Counted from the stretch's first letter, positions 1-8,522 are shown. The stretch is 47,535 nt of DNA from Halorubrum saccharovorum DSM 1137 (GCF_000337915.1 NZ_AOJE01000020.1:1-47535), one strand, 5' to 3'. Notes: generated from the letters alone by a model not told the origin. Program-made: numbers and translations.

Positions 1-44
1 TCGATCCAGGCGATACGTTCGCTGAGGCGGTCGAATTCTGTCAT
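1..44 (-). CDS. Possible partial CDS running off the left edge
   Basis: An ATG on the minus strand (complement of 42-44) opens a frame reading MTEFDRLSERIAWI before the window ends. Only 14 residues are visible, so the family cannot be named. Just upstream, another minus-strand frame ends LEDEADDF-stop at 51-53. That acidic tail is haloarchaea-like and could be the end of a preceding gene in the same operon. Both could be chance frames. Confidence 0.3.
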   Translation of the reverse strand, partial: MTEFDRLSERIAWI

Positions 45-82
45 AGACACTCAGAAATCGTCCGCCTCATCCTCTAACTTAA

Positions 83-898
83 CGCGACCCTCAAAACACC
101 CCTTATCATGAAAAGGAACTAATCCAAGCGAAGAGATATCAAGAGGGCAATCGTGTCGGTGGACCTGAGGTTCAGCAGTACGCCTCATTACGGCATCAAG
201 AGGATAACGTGGACAAGGTCGTGATTGTAACGACGAGTGGTTTTACCGATAGTGCCCTCTCTATTGCAAAGAGGGCAAATCTGAAACTCATCGACGGGGC
301 AGGGCTTGCTCAACTGGTTAGTACACTTAATGCATCGGACTTAGTTGAAGATTATACATCCAAGGCTAGTGCCTCATCCGAAAGTAAAGTCCCGAAGACT
401 ACAGTTCAACAACCGGAGGAACAGCAGGGGGGTAATACAGTGGCGCTATCGGATACAAGCGAATCCTTATCTATGGAGATTGTTGGGATGGGTCCAATCG
501 AAACAACGACCCAAGGAGGGATACTTCAAGACACTACCCATATCGACGGTATAATATTTGCATTAAAACTTTTCAACCATATTGATGCAGACAGTCTTAT
601 TGAAGATCTTAGTGCCTTTGATTTGATTGACGAGAGAGGGAACACGTATTCTCCGGCGAATCTTGGTGCAGGCCAGTTTGATGGAGTCTGGGAGAAACAC
701 GGTGGTAAGGGTAAGAGCCTTGATTTCAAAGTAATTGAACCGGGGTCACGAATGAAATACGCCATCGCGTTCAGTATCCCTGACCGCGCGAAGCTAGCTG
801 AGTTGAGGTTTGACCGATACAATATCGAGATCCAATTCAATCACGAATCACGCAAGCGTATTCCTGAGCTACCTCCCGAATTAAAAGGGATGACTTGA
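83..898 (+). pseudogene. Mrr-type restriction endonuclease, N-terminally truncated, with C-terminal Ig-like (DUF4352-like) domain
   Basis: The frame is open from base 83 (in-frame TAA at 80-82) and has no ATG near the beginning; the first usable start is GTG 209. Upstream of that GTG the same frame encodes the Mrr catalytic signature LIQAKRY (about bases 119-139), then GGPEVQQYASLR and VVIVTTSGFT, which are typical of Mrr_cat restriction enzymes of the PD-(D/E)XK fold. The N-terminal part that supplies the earlier catalytic aspartate is missing, so a rearrangement near base 83-95 probably cut the gene. After a linker, the last 150 residues look like a secreted-type beta-sandwich (DUF4352-like: 'DERGNTYSP'), an uncommon partner for Mrr. 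If translated from GTG 209 the product would be 229 residues and catalytically dead. The family assignment is firm; that it is a broken gene is inferred. Confidence 0.7.
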
Positions 899-1224
899 GA
901 CGGTCGCAGTTTTGATTGCGCGGAAATGACCGTTTTTACGGTGTATTTCATATTAGATCGGGTCGGACCTTCATGCACAGTCAGCGCTATGCATCTTACA
1001 TGGATCTCAAAACATCACTTGGAACTGGTAGGATTCTCGTTAGTCAATAAGCAGCTCTCATCTATTGGTTGTTTTCAGGTGAGAATCTGTCCAGGGAATA
1101 GAATTTCGACGGAGCCCGGTTAGCTTTTCGTGTGGAACTGATCCTGTAATGGCTCAGAAAGGTGAGTTTCTGATACACACCCAATTAGTACTAAGTGTAT
1201 GGCTATGATTAGTACTAATTATCC
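899..1224 (+). other. Intergenic region with twin palindromes at its right end
   Basis: No convincing gene. A 65-codon frame at 926-1123 has no family resemblance and no promoter, and I treat it as chance. The right end carries the two palindromes listed separately. Confidence 0.6.
1185..1218 (+). promoter_or_regulatory. Two copies of a 10-bp palindrome (TTAGTACTAA) before the recombinase operon
   Basis: TTAGTACTAA, a perfect palindrome, occurs at 1185-1194 and again at 1209-1218, 24 bases apart start to start, which is slightly over two helical turns. The second copy ends six bases before the ATG at 1225. Spacing and position suggest an operator for a dimeric regulator, with the AbrB-like product just downstream as the obvious candidate for autoregulation. 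The repeat is seen directly; the role is inferred. Confidence 0.6.
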
Positions 1225-1407
1225 ATGCCCGAAACCACCGTCACGAAGACGACATCAAAGAGCAGTGACCGCGAGATCGTCCAGTATAGAATGACGGTTC
1301 CCAAAGGCCTCGCTGAGTCGTTCGACTTAGAGGGAAAGAAGCTCAACTGGGAAGTCGCGTCTGGCAACAAGTTCGAACTGACGATCGTGGACGATGATCA
1401 TGAGTGA
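1225..1407 (+). CDS. Small SpoVT/AbrB-like protein (60 aa)
   Basis: A 60-residue protein whose centre (YRMTVPKGLAESFDLEGKK) resembles the swapped-hairpin AbrB DNA-binding fold, in which a short strand pair is followed by a 'lean, self-dimerising' core. Such small proteins commonly bind palindromic operators as dimers. The ATG at 1225 is right behind the second TTAGTACTAA palindrome. The gene overlaps the serine recombinase by 8 bases (ATGAGTGA), so the two are co-translated and the small protein probably regulates or assists the recombinase. The AbrB assignment rests on short similarity and is tentative. Confidence 0.6.
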   Translation: MPETTVTKTTSKSSDREIVQYRMTVPKGLAESFDLEGKKLNWEVASGNKFELTIVDDDHE

Positions 1408-2065
1408 AACAGCCGTCGGCTACATCCGCCTCTCGCAAGACGGGAAGTCACTAGAGCGCCAACGCCGCGACGTCGAAGAGTATGCCGACGCAGAAGGATT
1501 CGATCTCGTAGAAGTGTACAACGAGGGCCGACACGCATCTGGCTTCGACGAGGACCGTCGGGAGTACCAAGCGCTGTTAGAGCAGGTCAGCAGCGGCGAC
1601 GTCGGCGCAGTCGTCGTGCCGAACATGTCTCGCCTTTCACGCGACCGGAAAGAGCGCTTGCGGCTGCTCTTGGATCTTGACACGGCCGACGTGGAACTAC
1701 ACTCACACGAGCTTGGGCGCGCAGTTGATCTCGATGATGACTGGGAACTTGTACAGCAGTCGATCCAAGCGACCGCCGACGATGTCGGGAAGCGAAAAGA
1801 GATCGAGCGATCGAAGCGGGCGACTGAAGAGCGAATAGAAAGCGGGTTCGATCACGGCCGGCCACCGTTCGGTCTTCGATTCGACGACGCCGGCGAGTAC
1901 TGGATACCCGGCGAGGATTTCGAGGACGCACTGGAAGTCATTTCGTGCCGAAAAGATGGCCTCTCGTGGCGAGAGATAGCCGGCGAGACCGGCGTGAATA
2001 AGGACACCGCACGGCGAGTTTGGGAAAGACGTGAGAGGTACCTAAAGGAAGTCGAAACTGCCTGA
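1400..2065 (+). CDS. Serine recombinase / resolvase family protein (221 aa)
   Basis: The N-terminal resolvase domain shows YIRLS (catalytic Ser12), ERQRRDVEEYA, and further on the VPNMSRLSRDRKE segment that contributes active-site arginines. A long helix follows, and then a C-terminal helix-turn-helix (SWREIAGETGVNKDTARRVWERR). The order catalytic-then-HTH is that of resolvases and invertases, not of IS607 transposases. The length (about 220) fits small resolvases rather than large serine integrases. ATG 1400 is preferred over ATG 1394 because it gives the ATGAGTGA overlap with the upstream gene. Likely role: site-specific inversion or resolution of DNA in this mobile region; the recombination sites were not located. 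Confidence 0.85.
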   Translation: MSETAVGYIRLSQDGKSLERQRRDVEEYADAEGFDLVEVYNEGRHASGFDEDRREYQALLEQVSSGDVGAVVVPNMSRLSRDRKERLRLLLDLDTADVELHSHELGRAVDLDDDWELVQQSIQATADDVGKRKEIERSKRATEERIESGFDHGRPPFGLRFDDAGEYWIPGEDFEDALEVISCRKDGLSWREIAGETGVNKDTARRVWERRERYLKEVETA

Positions 2066-2390
2066 ATCACAGCCCCCGTGAGGCGCTAAATAATCCTCGG
2101 AACACGCTCAAGCCGATGGTGGACGGGAAAGTGAAGCGCGGGTCATTGATGATCGTCGCACACGGCCACTCAGCGACATTGGTAACCAGTCACGGAACGA
2201 CGCAGGGTAGTTCCAAGCTCAGGGAGAACACAGAAACAATGAAATCTGCAAAATCGGGGTATTGCGCAAAGATAAGATCTCAGATACTCGGGTAAAATCC
2301 GGCATTTGGTGCAATTATCTCGCGTATTGATCCCAAAAACCTTGATTTACTAGCCTTTTTAATTATATGGTTGTTGGATGTAAATGTAGT
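2066..2390 (+). other. Intergenic region, TATA box at its right end
   Basis: No gene or repeat found. An AT-rich TATA-like stretch (TTTTAATTAT, 2357-2366) sits 25-34 bases before ATG 2391, the spacing expected for a leaderless haloarchaeal transcript. An upstream in-frame ATG at 2367 falls right behind the TATA box and is unlikely to be used. Confidence 0.55.
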
Positions 2391-2900
2391 ATGATCGGAA
2401 CGGAGACTCAAGCTAGGCTACAACGACGTGCCCGAGAAGAGGGCGAAAGCACCGAAGAAATCATAGTTCGGTTACTCGATGAAACTGCGCCAAAAGTTGA
2501 ACTCAAACAGGTTGTCGAAACTGCTATCGAGCAATACGGCCACGTGCCACAAGTCGCAGTTGAGCACCAGTCGTTAGAAGAACCGAGGGATCTCGTGATC
2601 CTGGTCTGGGGAGCAGATTGCGTCGAAGAAGGGCTCAATGCACTACCAGTAGATGCACAGGTCGTCATCAATACGAAGAACGGAACGATGCAGCTTCCAG
2701 TTGAGATGAGGGGGTTAGGGTATCTCCCTCCCAGCCGCGACAGTCGAATGAGGACAACCGTGTATCAGGAAGCTGATGACGAGGTACGCGTTGATATTGA
2801 GACGGGAGTTGAATACTTGGAGGAGAAGCTCCGGAATCCAGAAGTGTGGAAGGAAGAATGGTCCGGTAATTCGTTCGAACCATTCGAAGTCAAGCAGTAA
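2391..2900 (+). CDS. Hypothetical protein with ribbon-helix-helix-like N-terminus (169 aa)
   Basis: The first 35 residues (ETQARLQRRAREEGESTEEI) have the strand-helix-helix pattern of MetJ/Arc-type DNA-binding proteins, as in many small antitoxins and copy-number regulators. The remaining 130 residues match nothing I know; they contain LVILVWGAD and a stretch predicted as mixed alpha/beta. The start at 2391 is chosen for its spacing behind the TATA box. The next gene begins 58 bases downstream on the same strand. It could be a regulator of the recombinase region, but nothing in the sequence shows that. Confidence 0.6.
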   Translation: MIGTETQARLQRRAREEGESTEEIIVRLLDETAPKVELKQVVETAIEQYGHVPQVAVEHQSLEEPRDLVILVWGADCVEEGLNALPVDAQVVINTKNGTMQLPVEMRGLGYLPPSRDSRMRTTVYQEADDEVRVDIETGVEYLEEKLRNPEVWKEEWSGNSFEPFEVKQ

Positions 2901-2958
2901 ACAGCCCGTCCCGCTATTTTGGTCAATCTATTTGACTTCTGAGCCTCATTCACCGTTC

Positions 2959-3255
2959 ATGAGCGACGAAGACGATAGTGAGGCTGATGTTGACGGAGTA
3001 GTTGGTCAGTCATCTAGTGAATACTTAAAAATCGACGACAGCAAGCACGCCGAGGAGCGCCATCTCCAGTGCGATGTTGATGATTCTGGATCTAGTAATG
3101 ACACCGCCGTCGGGAAAACTGAATACCCGGACAATATTGACCAGACGACGCAAGGACACCCTGACCAGGATGACATGGATATTATCGATGAGCCGGACCC
3201 GAACGCTGGGAAAATACCGTATCCCGACGAAGTCACAGACAAAAACAGTCAGTAG
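2959..3255 (+). CDS. Small acidic hypothetical protein (98 aa)
   Basis: Starts MSDEDDSEADVDG and is rich in Asp, Glu and Ser along its whole length, with a repeated KxxYPDE/D pattern (GKTEYPDN and GKIPYPDE). It is probably largely disordered. The frame continues upstream to 2776, but that part overlaps the previous gene and reads as non-coding, so ATG 2959 is chosen. No family recognised. Confidence 0.5.
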   Translation: MSDEDDSEADVDGVVGQSSSEYLKIDDSKHAEERHLQCDVDDSGSSNDTAVGKTEYPDNIDQTTQGHPDQDDMDIIDEPDPNAGKIPYPDEVTDKNSQ

Positions 3256-3404
3256 AATAAGCTTCTCAGTGGGCGTACCGTACTGAGCGGCTCGTAAGTA
3301 TCTTTTATTAATCGTAGTCGGCCGGAATATGCCATCTGCTGAGATGCCTAACAGAGCCGCTACTTACCATCAATTTTGTTAGCACCCGATAACAAGTATT
3401 GTAC

Positions 3405-4001
3405 ATGTTGGATGTTGAAGAGTTCGAGAACAAAACCGAATATCATGAATATATCCCATCAGATCGGCTCGTAAGCGCCATCACATTACTGGTGATGGTT
3501 GTATTATTGTTCCCTGTTTTCCCGGGCTGGATAGAGTGGATCATGAGTTTCGACAGTGACTACGTAGGTCTTCTAACCACTCTTTCCGACGAAATCGTGT
3601 TTATCATCGCTGTAACACTCATTCACGAGTACATCCACTACGCCGTGGGGCGGGCACTCGACTATGAGCCAGATTTTGGAATCGCGCTGAAGAACACCTT
3701 TTGGCTGATCAAGGAACCGGCACCATACGTCGTGATAATTGAAGAGTTCGTGTCTCGTGACGAGAATATTCTGGTGCTGATAACCCCGTTTCTACTGATA
3801 AGTGGAACAGCACTCGCGGTCTTACTCGTGCCAACACCGGCCTGGGTAACGCACTACGCAGGCGCAGCGTTCGTGTTCAACACAGCCGGCTCGATGGGAG
3901 ACGTATACAACTGCGCACAGCTACTTTCCCCCCCCCAAGACACTGAATTCGTTAACGTGGAAGATAACGGGATTCGGACCTTCTACAGCACAGCCGAGTG
4001 A
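3405..4001 (+). CDS. DUF3267-like membrane protein with HExxH zinc motif (198 aa)
   Basis: Predicted membrane segments lie around residues 22-42, 60-80 and 125-150. HEYIH (residues 74-78), at the end of the second segment, is a zincin-type HExxH motif, and a later NTAGSMGDVYN segment can supply the third ligand, as in the DUF3267 group of putative membrane zinc peptidases. A run of nine C (3928-3936) lies in the coding sequence, and a one-base change there would replace the last 20 or so residues. ATG 3405 is preferred to TTG 3399. The gene has no functional link with the McrBC pair that follows 50 bases later, beyond proximity. A protease role in the island is speculative. Confidence 0.7.
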   Translation: MLDVEEFENKTEYHEYIPSDRLVSAITLLVMVVLLFPVFPGWIEWIMSFDSDYVGLLTTLSDEIVFIIAVTLIHEYIHYAVGRALDYEPDFGIALKNTFWLIKEPAPYVVIIEEFVSRDENILVLITPFLLISGTALAVLLVPTPAWVTHYAGAAFVFNTAGSMGDVYNCAQLLSPPQDTEFVNVEDNGIRTFYSTAE

Positions 4002-4020
4002 TTCACCGGGTTGAGATGGA

Positions 4021-4028
4021 TTTTATAA
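4021..4028 (+). promoter_or_regulatory. TATA box of the mcrBC operon
   Basis: TTTTATAA lies 25-32 bases before ATG 4053. That spacing puts transcription start at or next to the ATG, consistent with a leaderless transcript. No other promoter-like element separates the two genes behind it. Confidence 0.6.
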
Positions 4029-4052
4029 GTACTGGGCTATACCTATCTGAAA

Positions 4053-5285
4053 ATGGGTAATTCGTCGGACGATACGTACACGCTGGAAGATGCCGAGGGT
4101 GAGATCAACATCCTTCGGCGTGTTGAGGACGACGTCGTTGAAGCGATCGAGAACGCTGCCAGTGAGGAAGTCCTCCAGTACCTCATTGAGGAGCAAGAAC
4201 TCGATATAGCCCACGACGGTAAACGCGGCCTCGGAAAGGTCCGGCAGGCAGTTTTGGAGTCGCGCCTCGCTTCGGATCGACTGAAGCGTCTCGTGAGCCT
4301 CCGTGGAGACGAGACTCCCGAGGACATACTCGTCCCTGAAGACGTCATGCGGAACGCTAAGGTCGCGCTTGAAGCCGGGAAACCTGTTGTACTCTACGGG
4401 CCGACAGGAACCGGGAAGACGACATTTGCGAAACAGCTGGCCCGAGAGACGGGTATCGGATACTCTCTCCACACTGCGACGCCCTCTTGGACGCCCTCAG
4501 ACATTATCGGCGGGATTAGTCCCGACTACACCGGTGAATCGCTCAGCTATCGGACCAAACTTGGCTGTGTCTCGGAGGGCGTTCAGCGTGCTCGCCGGTT
4601 CGACGTCGAATACGGGGTTATCCTAGATGAAATCACTCGGGCCGACATCTCCAAAATCTTCGGGCCGCTCTACACCGCGATCGAAAACCCCCACCAGACA
4701 ATTTTTGAGACCGATGAAGGGGAGACCATCGAACTAGACGAGCGGGTGAACATCATCTGTACGATGAACATGTCGGACCGGACGGTGAATGAGCTTGACA
4801 ATGCGATCCCCCGCCGGTTCGCCATGATCGAGCTGGACGAGTACGAGGAGGACAAGCGACGACAGCTGTTCCAAGACTGGCTCGATACACACGTCTCCGG
4901 ACAGACGGATATCGACGACGGCGAGTTGCTCCGCCTCTTTGAGCGTGACTACGAAGGAATCAACCACGGCAACGAATCCACCGCTCAGGGCGCAATCATG
5001 CGGTTCGGTCCGATGCACTACCGCGACGTCGCCGTCTTCGTCGGTGTCGCCTGCCGCGACGGGGGGGAGTACGAGTACGACCAGACTGATTCCGTCGGAC
5101 AAGCCTTCCGGACGTACATCGTTCCCCGGCTGTTGAACTCCGCGGCGTTCCCGCAGGTGGAGCGTATCGCGGAACATTACCGGGCACTGAACGACGAGTT
5201 CGAGGAGTTTGACCTCTCTCCGGCGGCTGAGCTCGCCGAACGCGAGCTTGAACAGGAGCGACGCCAGATGGGTTCCTACGAGTAA
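4053..5285 (+). CDS. mcrB: McrB-like AAA+ ATPase/GTPase of a type IV restriction system (410 aa)
   Basis: Residues 1-95 form a helical, acidic N-terminal part that lacks the known 5-methylcytosine-binding fold, so target recognition may differ from the Escherichia coli enzyme. The AAA_5 motor follows: Walker A GPTGTGKTT (116-124), Walker B GVILDEITRAD (188-198), an McrB-type sensor MNMSD (238-242), and the arginine pair in AIPRRF (251-256). McrB-family motors form rings that drive translocation and activate the McrC nuclease. The stop codon overlaps the start of mcrC by one base (TAATG), so the two are co-translated. A run of seven G lies at 5061-5067. Family assignment is strong; the substrate (modified cytosine or other) is unknown. 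Confidence 0.9.
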   Translation: MGNSSDDTYTLEDAEGEINILRRVEDDVVEAIENAASEEVLQYLIEEQELDIAHDGKRGLGKVRQAVLESRLASDRLKRLVSLRGDETPEDILVPEDVMRNAKVALEAGKPVVLYGPTGTGKTTFAKQLARETGIGYSLHTATPSWTPSDIIGGISPDYTGESLSYRTKLGCVSEGVQRARRFDVEYGVILDEITRADISKIFGPLYTAIENPHQTIFETDEGETIELDERVNIICTMNMSDRTVNELDNAIPRRFAMIELDEYEEDKRRQLFQDWLDTHVSGQTDIDDGELLRLFERDYEGINHGNESTAQGAIMRFGPMHYRDVAVFVGVACRDGGEYEYDQTDSVGQAFRTYIVPRLLNSAAFPQVERIAEHYRALNDEFEEFDLSPAAELAERELEQERRQMGSYE

Positions 5286-7045
5286 TGAGTAGCATCGACG
5301 AAGTCTACCAGTACGGGCGGGATACGTTCGACGTCCCAGAGCGGGGCGAAATTCGGATCGAGGACTGTCCGTCGTCCATCACTGATCAGCTTCGTCGCGC
5401 GTCCTTCACACAAGAGAGTCCCGGAGTATTCACAAAACACCAGGAGTCTCTTGACTCCGATCAGCAGTACGACGTCATCACGGTCACTGTGGAAGGTGAC
5501 GACGGCGACGTCATCCATGTTTCTGCAACCGATATTGTTGGAGCGGTCAGTCTGACTCCGTCGTCGAAGGTGACGATCTCTCCGAAGATCGACTGGGGAC
5601 CAATCTTCGATATGCTCCTGGCGGTGTACGACCAAAATCGATCCATCGATTACCACGGGATCCCGCTCCAAGACTTCCTCTCCGACGACATCGAACTTGA
5701 CGACGTGCTCGTCGTAATGGCGATCAACTACCTAGAAGGACTGGAGACGATCCAGCGCAACGGATACATCCGAGACCTGATCCTCCGACGGACCAACAGC
5801 CTCGAAGGACGGGGTGAGATCGACGTCGAACAGACCCTCCTGAATCATGCCCGCGGAACCGTCGAACCGAACTGGATACGGAACGAGACGGAGTACGACA
5901 ACGCCGCGAACTCGTTGCTTCACTACGCCGGGAAGACGTTGTTGCGATTGTTCCGACAAAACGCCTCAGAGTACGAGCATCCCGGGTACGATCGCATCTT
6001 CTCGGAAGTCCACCGCGAAGTCGAACGATTGGAGGGGATGGGCGTTGACAGCGGGCTGGGTCGTATCGACGAATATCGACGCATCACCCTCGGCGACCTT
6101 CCGAAACAACGCCAGTACTACCGGAAGGCGTTCGACGTCGCAAAGGCAGTATTGTCGTCGTCGCTCGGCCAACAGCTCAAGGATGGCCCCCGAGAGCTGG
6201 TCGTGGACTACGTACTGAACATGGAGTCACTGTTCGAGCAGTACTCCCAGGTAGTGATCGAGCGCGAACTCTCGTACATCAAATCGTACGACCACTTCGA
6301 CTCGGTCGCCAACGTCACTCCCGCCAGATCGCCGTCGGTCAACCCGTTCGAGGGAGAGAACCAGATCTATCACGAGCCCGATCACGCCCTCCAAGAGGGT
6401 GAGGAGACGATCGCTGTCCTTGACTCCAAGTACTACGCGGAGGGACACGACCCGGTCAAGGAGTCACCGTCACGGTCCCGGCTGTTCAGCTACGCCTACC
6501 TCCTTCACGCCGACAGGCTCGCGTTCCTGTGTCCGTTGCTCGAACCGCGACGCCGACGTGTGACACAGACGGGCGCAGAATTGGAGATCGTCTCACCAAC
6601 AGGAGACTTCTCGCTGGAAAAGTACGACGAGGTCGTCCACGAGTATCTTCATAGTGTTCTCGAAGAGATCCACTCCGAGCTTGAGCCCTTCCGCGCCATC
6701 GCGGAGAACGAGCTCTGTCTGGATGGTGTGAACGAGAGCGATCTGAGTAAAGCCGCAGACGTGAACGGGCCGTTCGCATTTCAGAATCCCCAGGATTTCT
6801 CGCTCAAGGTTGTGAAAGCGGCTGCGGACGAGTACTCGTACAACGTGCGGAACCGATACCATCTGGAGCAGGACGGAGATTGGACGCGTGACCAGATCGA
6901 GACCCGGTGTGGAAGGCGCAACGAGTACACGTGGACCTGTCTGCCCGTATTCTACGAGGAGGGGGGACGAGACTGGATCGACCTATACTTCCTCAAACGG
7001 GATACTGGAGAAGTTGAGAAAGAAGGGCCGTTGAAGCTCTTATGA
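5285..7045 (+). CDS. mcrC: McrC-like nuclease subunit (586 aa)
   Basis: Residues 80-230 match the McrC N-terminal region that docks on the McrB ring (SKVTISPKIDWG, then SLEGRGEIDVEQTLLNHARG). A PD-(D/E)XK nuclease follows, with candidate catalytic residues Glu in MESLFEQY (about 314), Asp366 in EPDHAL, and Asp380-Ser-Lys382 in AVLDSKYY; SRLFSYAYLLHAD (398-410) is the usual following helix. The last 100 residues are an extra C-terminal part (QNPQDFSLKVVKAAADEY onward) that I do not recognise and that may be a DNA- or effector-binding extension. Together with the preceding gene this forms a complete two-gene type IV restriction system. The convergent gene on the other strand ends 8 bases beyond. 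Confidence 0.9.
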   Translation: MSSIDEVYQYGRDTFDVPERGEIRIEDCPSSITDQLRRASFTQESPGVFTKHQESLDSDQQYDVITVTVEGDDGDVIHVSATDIVGAVSLTPSSKVTISPKIDWGPIFDMLLAVYDQNRSIDYHGIPLQDFLSDDIELDDVLVVMAINYLEGLETIQRNGYIRDLILRRTNSLEGRGEIDVEQTLLNHARGTVEPNWIRNETEYDNAANSLLHYAGKTLLRLFRQNASEYEHPGYDRIFSEVHREVERLEGMGVDSGLGRIDEYRRITLGDLPKQRQYYRKAFDVAKAVLSSSLGQQLKDGPRELVVDYVLNMESLFEQYSQVVIERELSYIKSYDHFDSVANVTPARSPSVNPFEGENQIYHEPDHALQEGEETIAVLDSKYYAEGHDPVKESPSRSRLFSYAYLLHADRLAFLCPLLEPRRRRVTQTGAELEIVSPTGDFSLEKYDEVVHEYLHSVLEEIHSELEPFRAIAENELCLDGVNESDLSKAADVNGPFAFQNPQDFSLKVVKAAADEYSYNVRNRYHLEQDGDWTRDQIETRCGRRNEYTWTCLPVFYEEGGRDWIDLYFLKRDTGEVEKEGPLKLL

Positions 7046-7053
7046 GAGGAGTC

Positions 7054-7437
7054 TCAGAAGGGCGTAACGAGCCAGTCTCCACTCTCTTTCCGTTCGAGTT
7101 GTGGCCCGAACACGTCCTGTAAGGAGTGAAGTTCGTCATCGTAGCGGAGATCGTACGTTTTTCCCTGCCGATGGAACGATCCTTCGACGACAAACTGGAC
7201 CGTCGGGTTCTGGTACTCCAAGTCATTCGCGCGCCGATCCATCGCGTCAGCGAGTTCGGCACGAAGATCGTCGTCCGAGAGCGCCTCTTCGAGTCCGACT
7301 ATAGAGACTTCCGTGGGGACGTCGTCGTTTCGAAGGCGCTCAATAAACTCCTCGATCGGCATCCGGTGGTCGAAGGTATCGTACGCATCTTCGATGACGA
7401 GATTGTATCGTCCGGGGATCCGTCCAGGGCCAGCCAT
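7054..7437 (-). CDS. Hypothetical protein (127 aa)
   Basis: Starts MAGPGRIPGRYNLVIEDAYD and ends in a basic-acidic mix with VEGSFHRQGKTYDLRYDDE. No family recognised. ATG 7437 is chosen because a TATA-like TTTTTTAT (minus strand, 7461-7468) lies 24-31 bases upstream; the frame stays open to 7497, but that part spans the promoter. It is convergent with mcrC and so is not part of that operon. Confidence 0.6.
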   Translation of the reverse strand: MAGPGRIPGRYNLVIEDAYDTFDHRMPIEEFIERLRNDDVPTEVSIVGLEEALSDDDLRAELADAMDRRANDLEYQNPTVQFVVEGSFHRQGKTYDLRYDDELHSLQDVFGPQLERKESGDWLVTPF

Positions 7438-7513
7438 TAGTTGAATCACAGTTTCACAGGATAAAAAACGGGATGCTGTCTCCCGGTTATCCAGCAAGTT
7501 CGGTTGAGATGGA

Positions 7514-7915
7514 TCACACCACGATATAGATCAAGTCTGGCCGGAAGAACAGCAATCCTCCCACTCCCATCACCATCAGTGATTTCGGATCTGCGTACCG
7601 AAAATTGTCGATCGAGGCATTGAACGCGATCATGCCGGCGATCAGGATGAGACCAATTCGCTGACCGGCGATGAAGTTTTGAGTAATAGCTGAGACTTCA
7701 GCTCCGATTAGGCCCTCGCCATACTTGATGAACAACCCGAGAAAGAACGTGGTAAGGAAGAACGGGAGTGCTTCGATCTTCCCCGCAAACTGATCTCCGG
7801 ACCACGCTGTCTTTGTGTATCGGTCACCACTCTCAAAAATCAGGCCACTGATTGAAGCTCCTATGAGACCATAGATGAACGCTTCCATCAGATTAGCCGA
7901 TAATTGTTCGACCAT
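7514..7915 (-). CDS. Small polytopic membrane protein (133 aa)
   Basis: Hydrophobic stretches around residues 12-27, 48-65, 85-97 and 112-130 suggest three or four membrane helices. No family recognised. The ATG at 7915 has a TATA-like TTCTTATG about 30 bases upstream on the minus strand, so it has its own promoter. Small membrane proteins in defence islands are often effectors that break membrane integrity, but nothing here proves that role. Confidence 0.6.
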   Translation of the reverse strand: MVEQLSANLMEAFIYGLIGASISGLIFESGDRYTKTAWSGDQFAGKIEALPFFLTTFFLGLFIKYGEGLIGAEVSAITQNFIAGQRIGLILIAGMIAFNASIDNFRYADPKSLMVMGVGGLLFFRPDLIYIVV

Positions 7916-8081
7916 CTAATCCCGTAATTCACAGAGAATACATAAGAACCCCTACGGAAGAACAGGTTCTAATTTTCTCTCTACTTATGGGAATACTCCG
8001 TTCTGTTATCCAAAAATAGAGTTGAATCGGTACCCCATTATTCGCCCCACTATCTTGAACCCAAATACTGTCGCGTCTCGT

Positions 8082-8522
8082 TCAGAACTCGGAGAGCCCT
8101 CTTTGTGAATCGTCATCGGTGAAATCCTGTCCGATGAACTTCATGGACTCAACCTTTGAGATGGCTTTTACCGTGAGCTCGTCCGGACCAACTTCGTTAA
8201 GTCGCATATTCAACGCGTTCCGCTCCGCCTCAGAAAGCATCAGTTCCTCCCGATCCGCGAGATCGAGGATGCGAAGTTGGGCATCCAGAGACCGAGACTC
8301 AAGTTCGCTATGGCATGATCGACACAACGAAACCAGATTCACTGGGAGGTGCGCATCGTACTCGTCAGGTACACGGGAATCTGGAACAAGATGATGGACG
8401 CTTAGTCGCACGTCTCCTTCTGCTTCCTCACAACGGCGACACCGCCCTGCGTCCCTGTTTCGAACCGAGAGAGAAATCTCCTCGAATCGTTGCATTCGAT
8501 CTTGGTGGGAATCATCAGACAT
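8082..8522 (-). CDS. HNH endonuclease family protein (146 aa)
   Basis: Residues 28-75 have the HNH beta-beta-alpha metal site: CRRC (28-31), SVHHLVP (41-47, with the catalytic His pair), NLVSLCRSCHSELE (62-75, with CxxCH). The four cysteines form the structural zinc site common in HNH enzymes of restriction and mobile systems. The C-terminal 60 residues are unassigned. The gene is 123 bases downstream of the DUF1156 methylase on the same strand, so it may be the last gene of that arm and act as its nuclease. Confidence 0.8.
   Translation of the reverse strand: MSDDSHQDRMQRFEEISLSVRNRDAGRCRRCEEAEGDVRLSVHHLVPDSRVPDEYDAHLPVNLVSLCRSCHSELESRSLDAQLRILDLADREELMLSEAERNALNMRLNEVGPDELTVKAISKVESMKFIGQDFTDDDSQRGLSEF

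Noticed and set aside
51-250. Minus-strand open frame ending LEDEADDF-stop
   Set aside because: Beyond about base 83 it lies opposite the well-supported Mrr frame, so most of it is shadow. Only the last ten or so codons could be a real gene end, too little to annotate.
926-1123. 65-codon plus-strand frame
   Set aside because: No similarity, no start context and composition of intergenic DNA.
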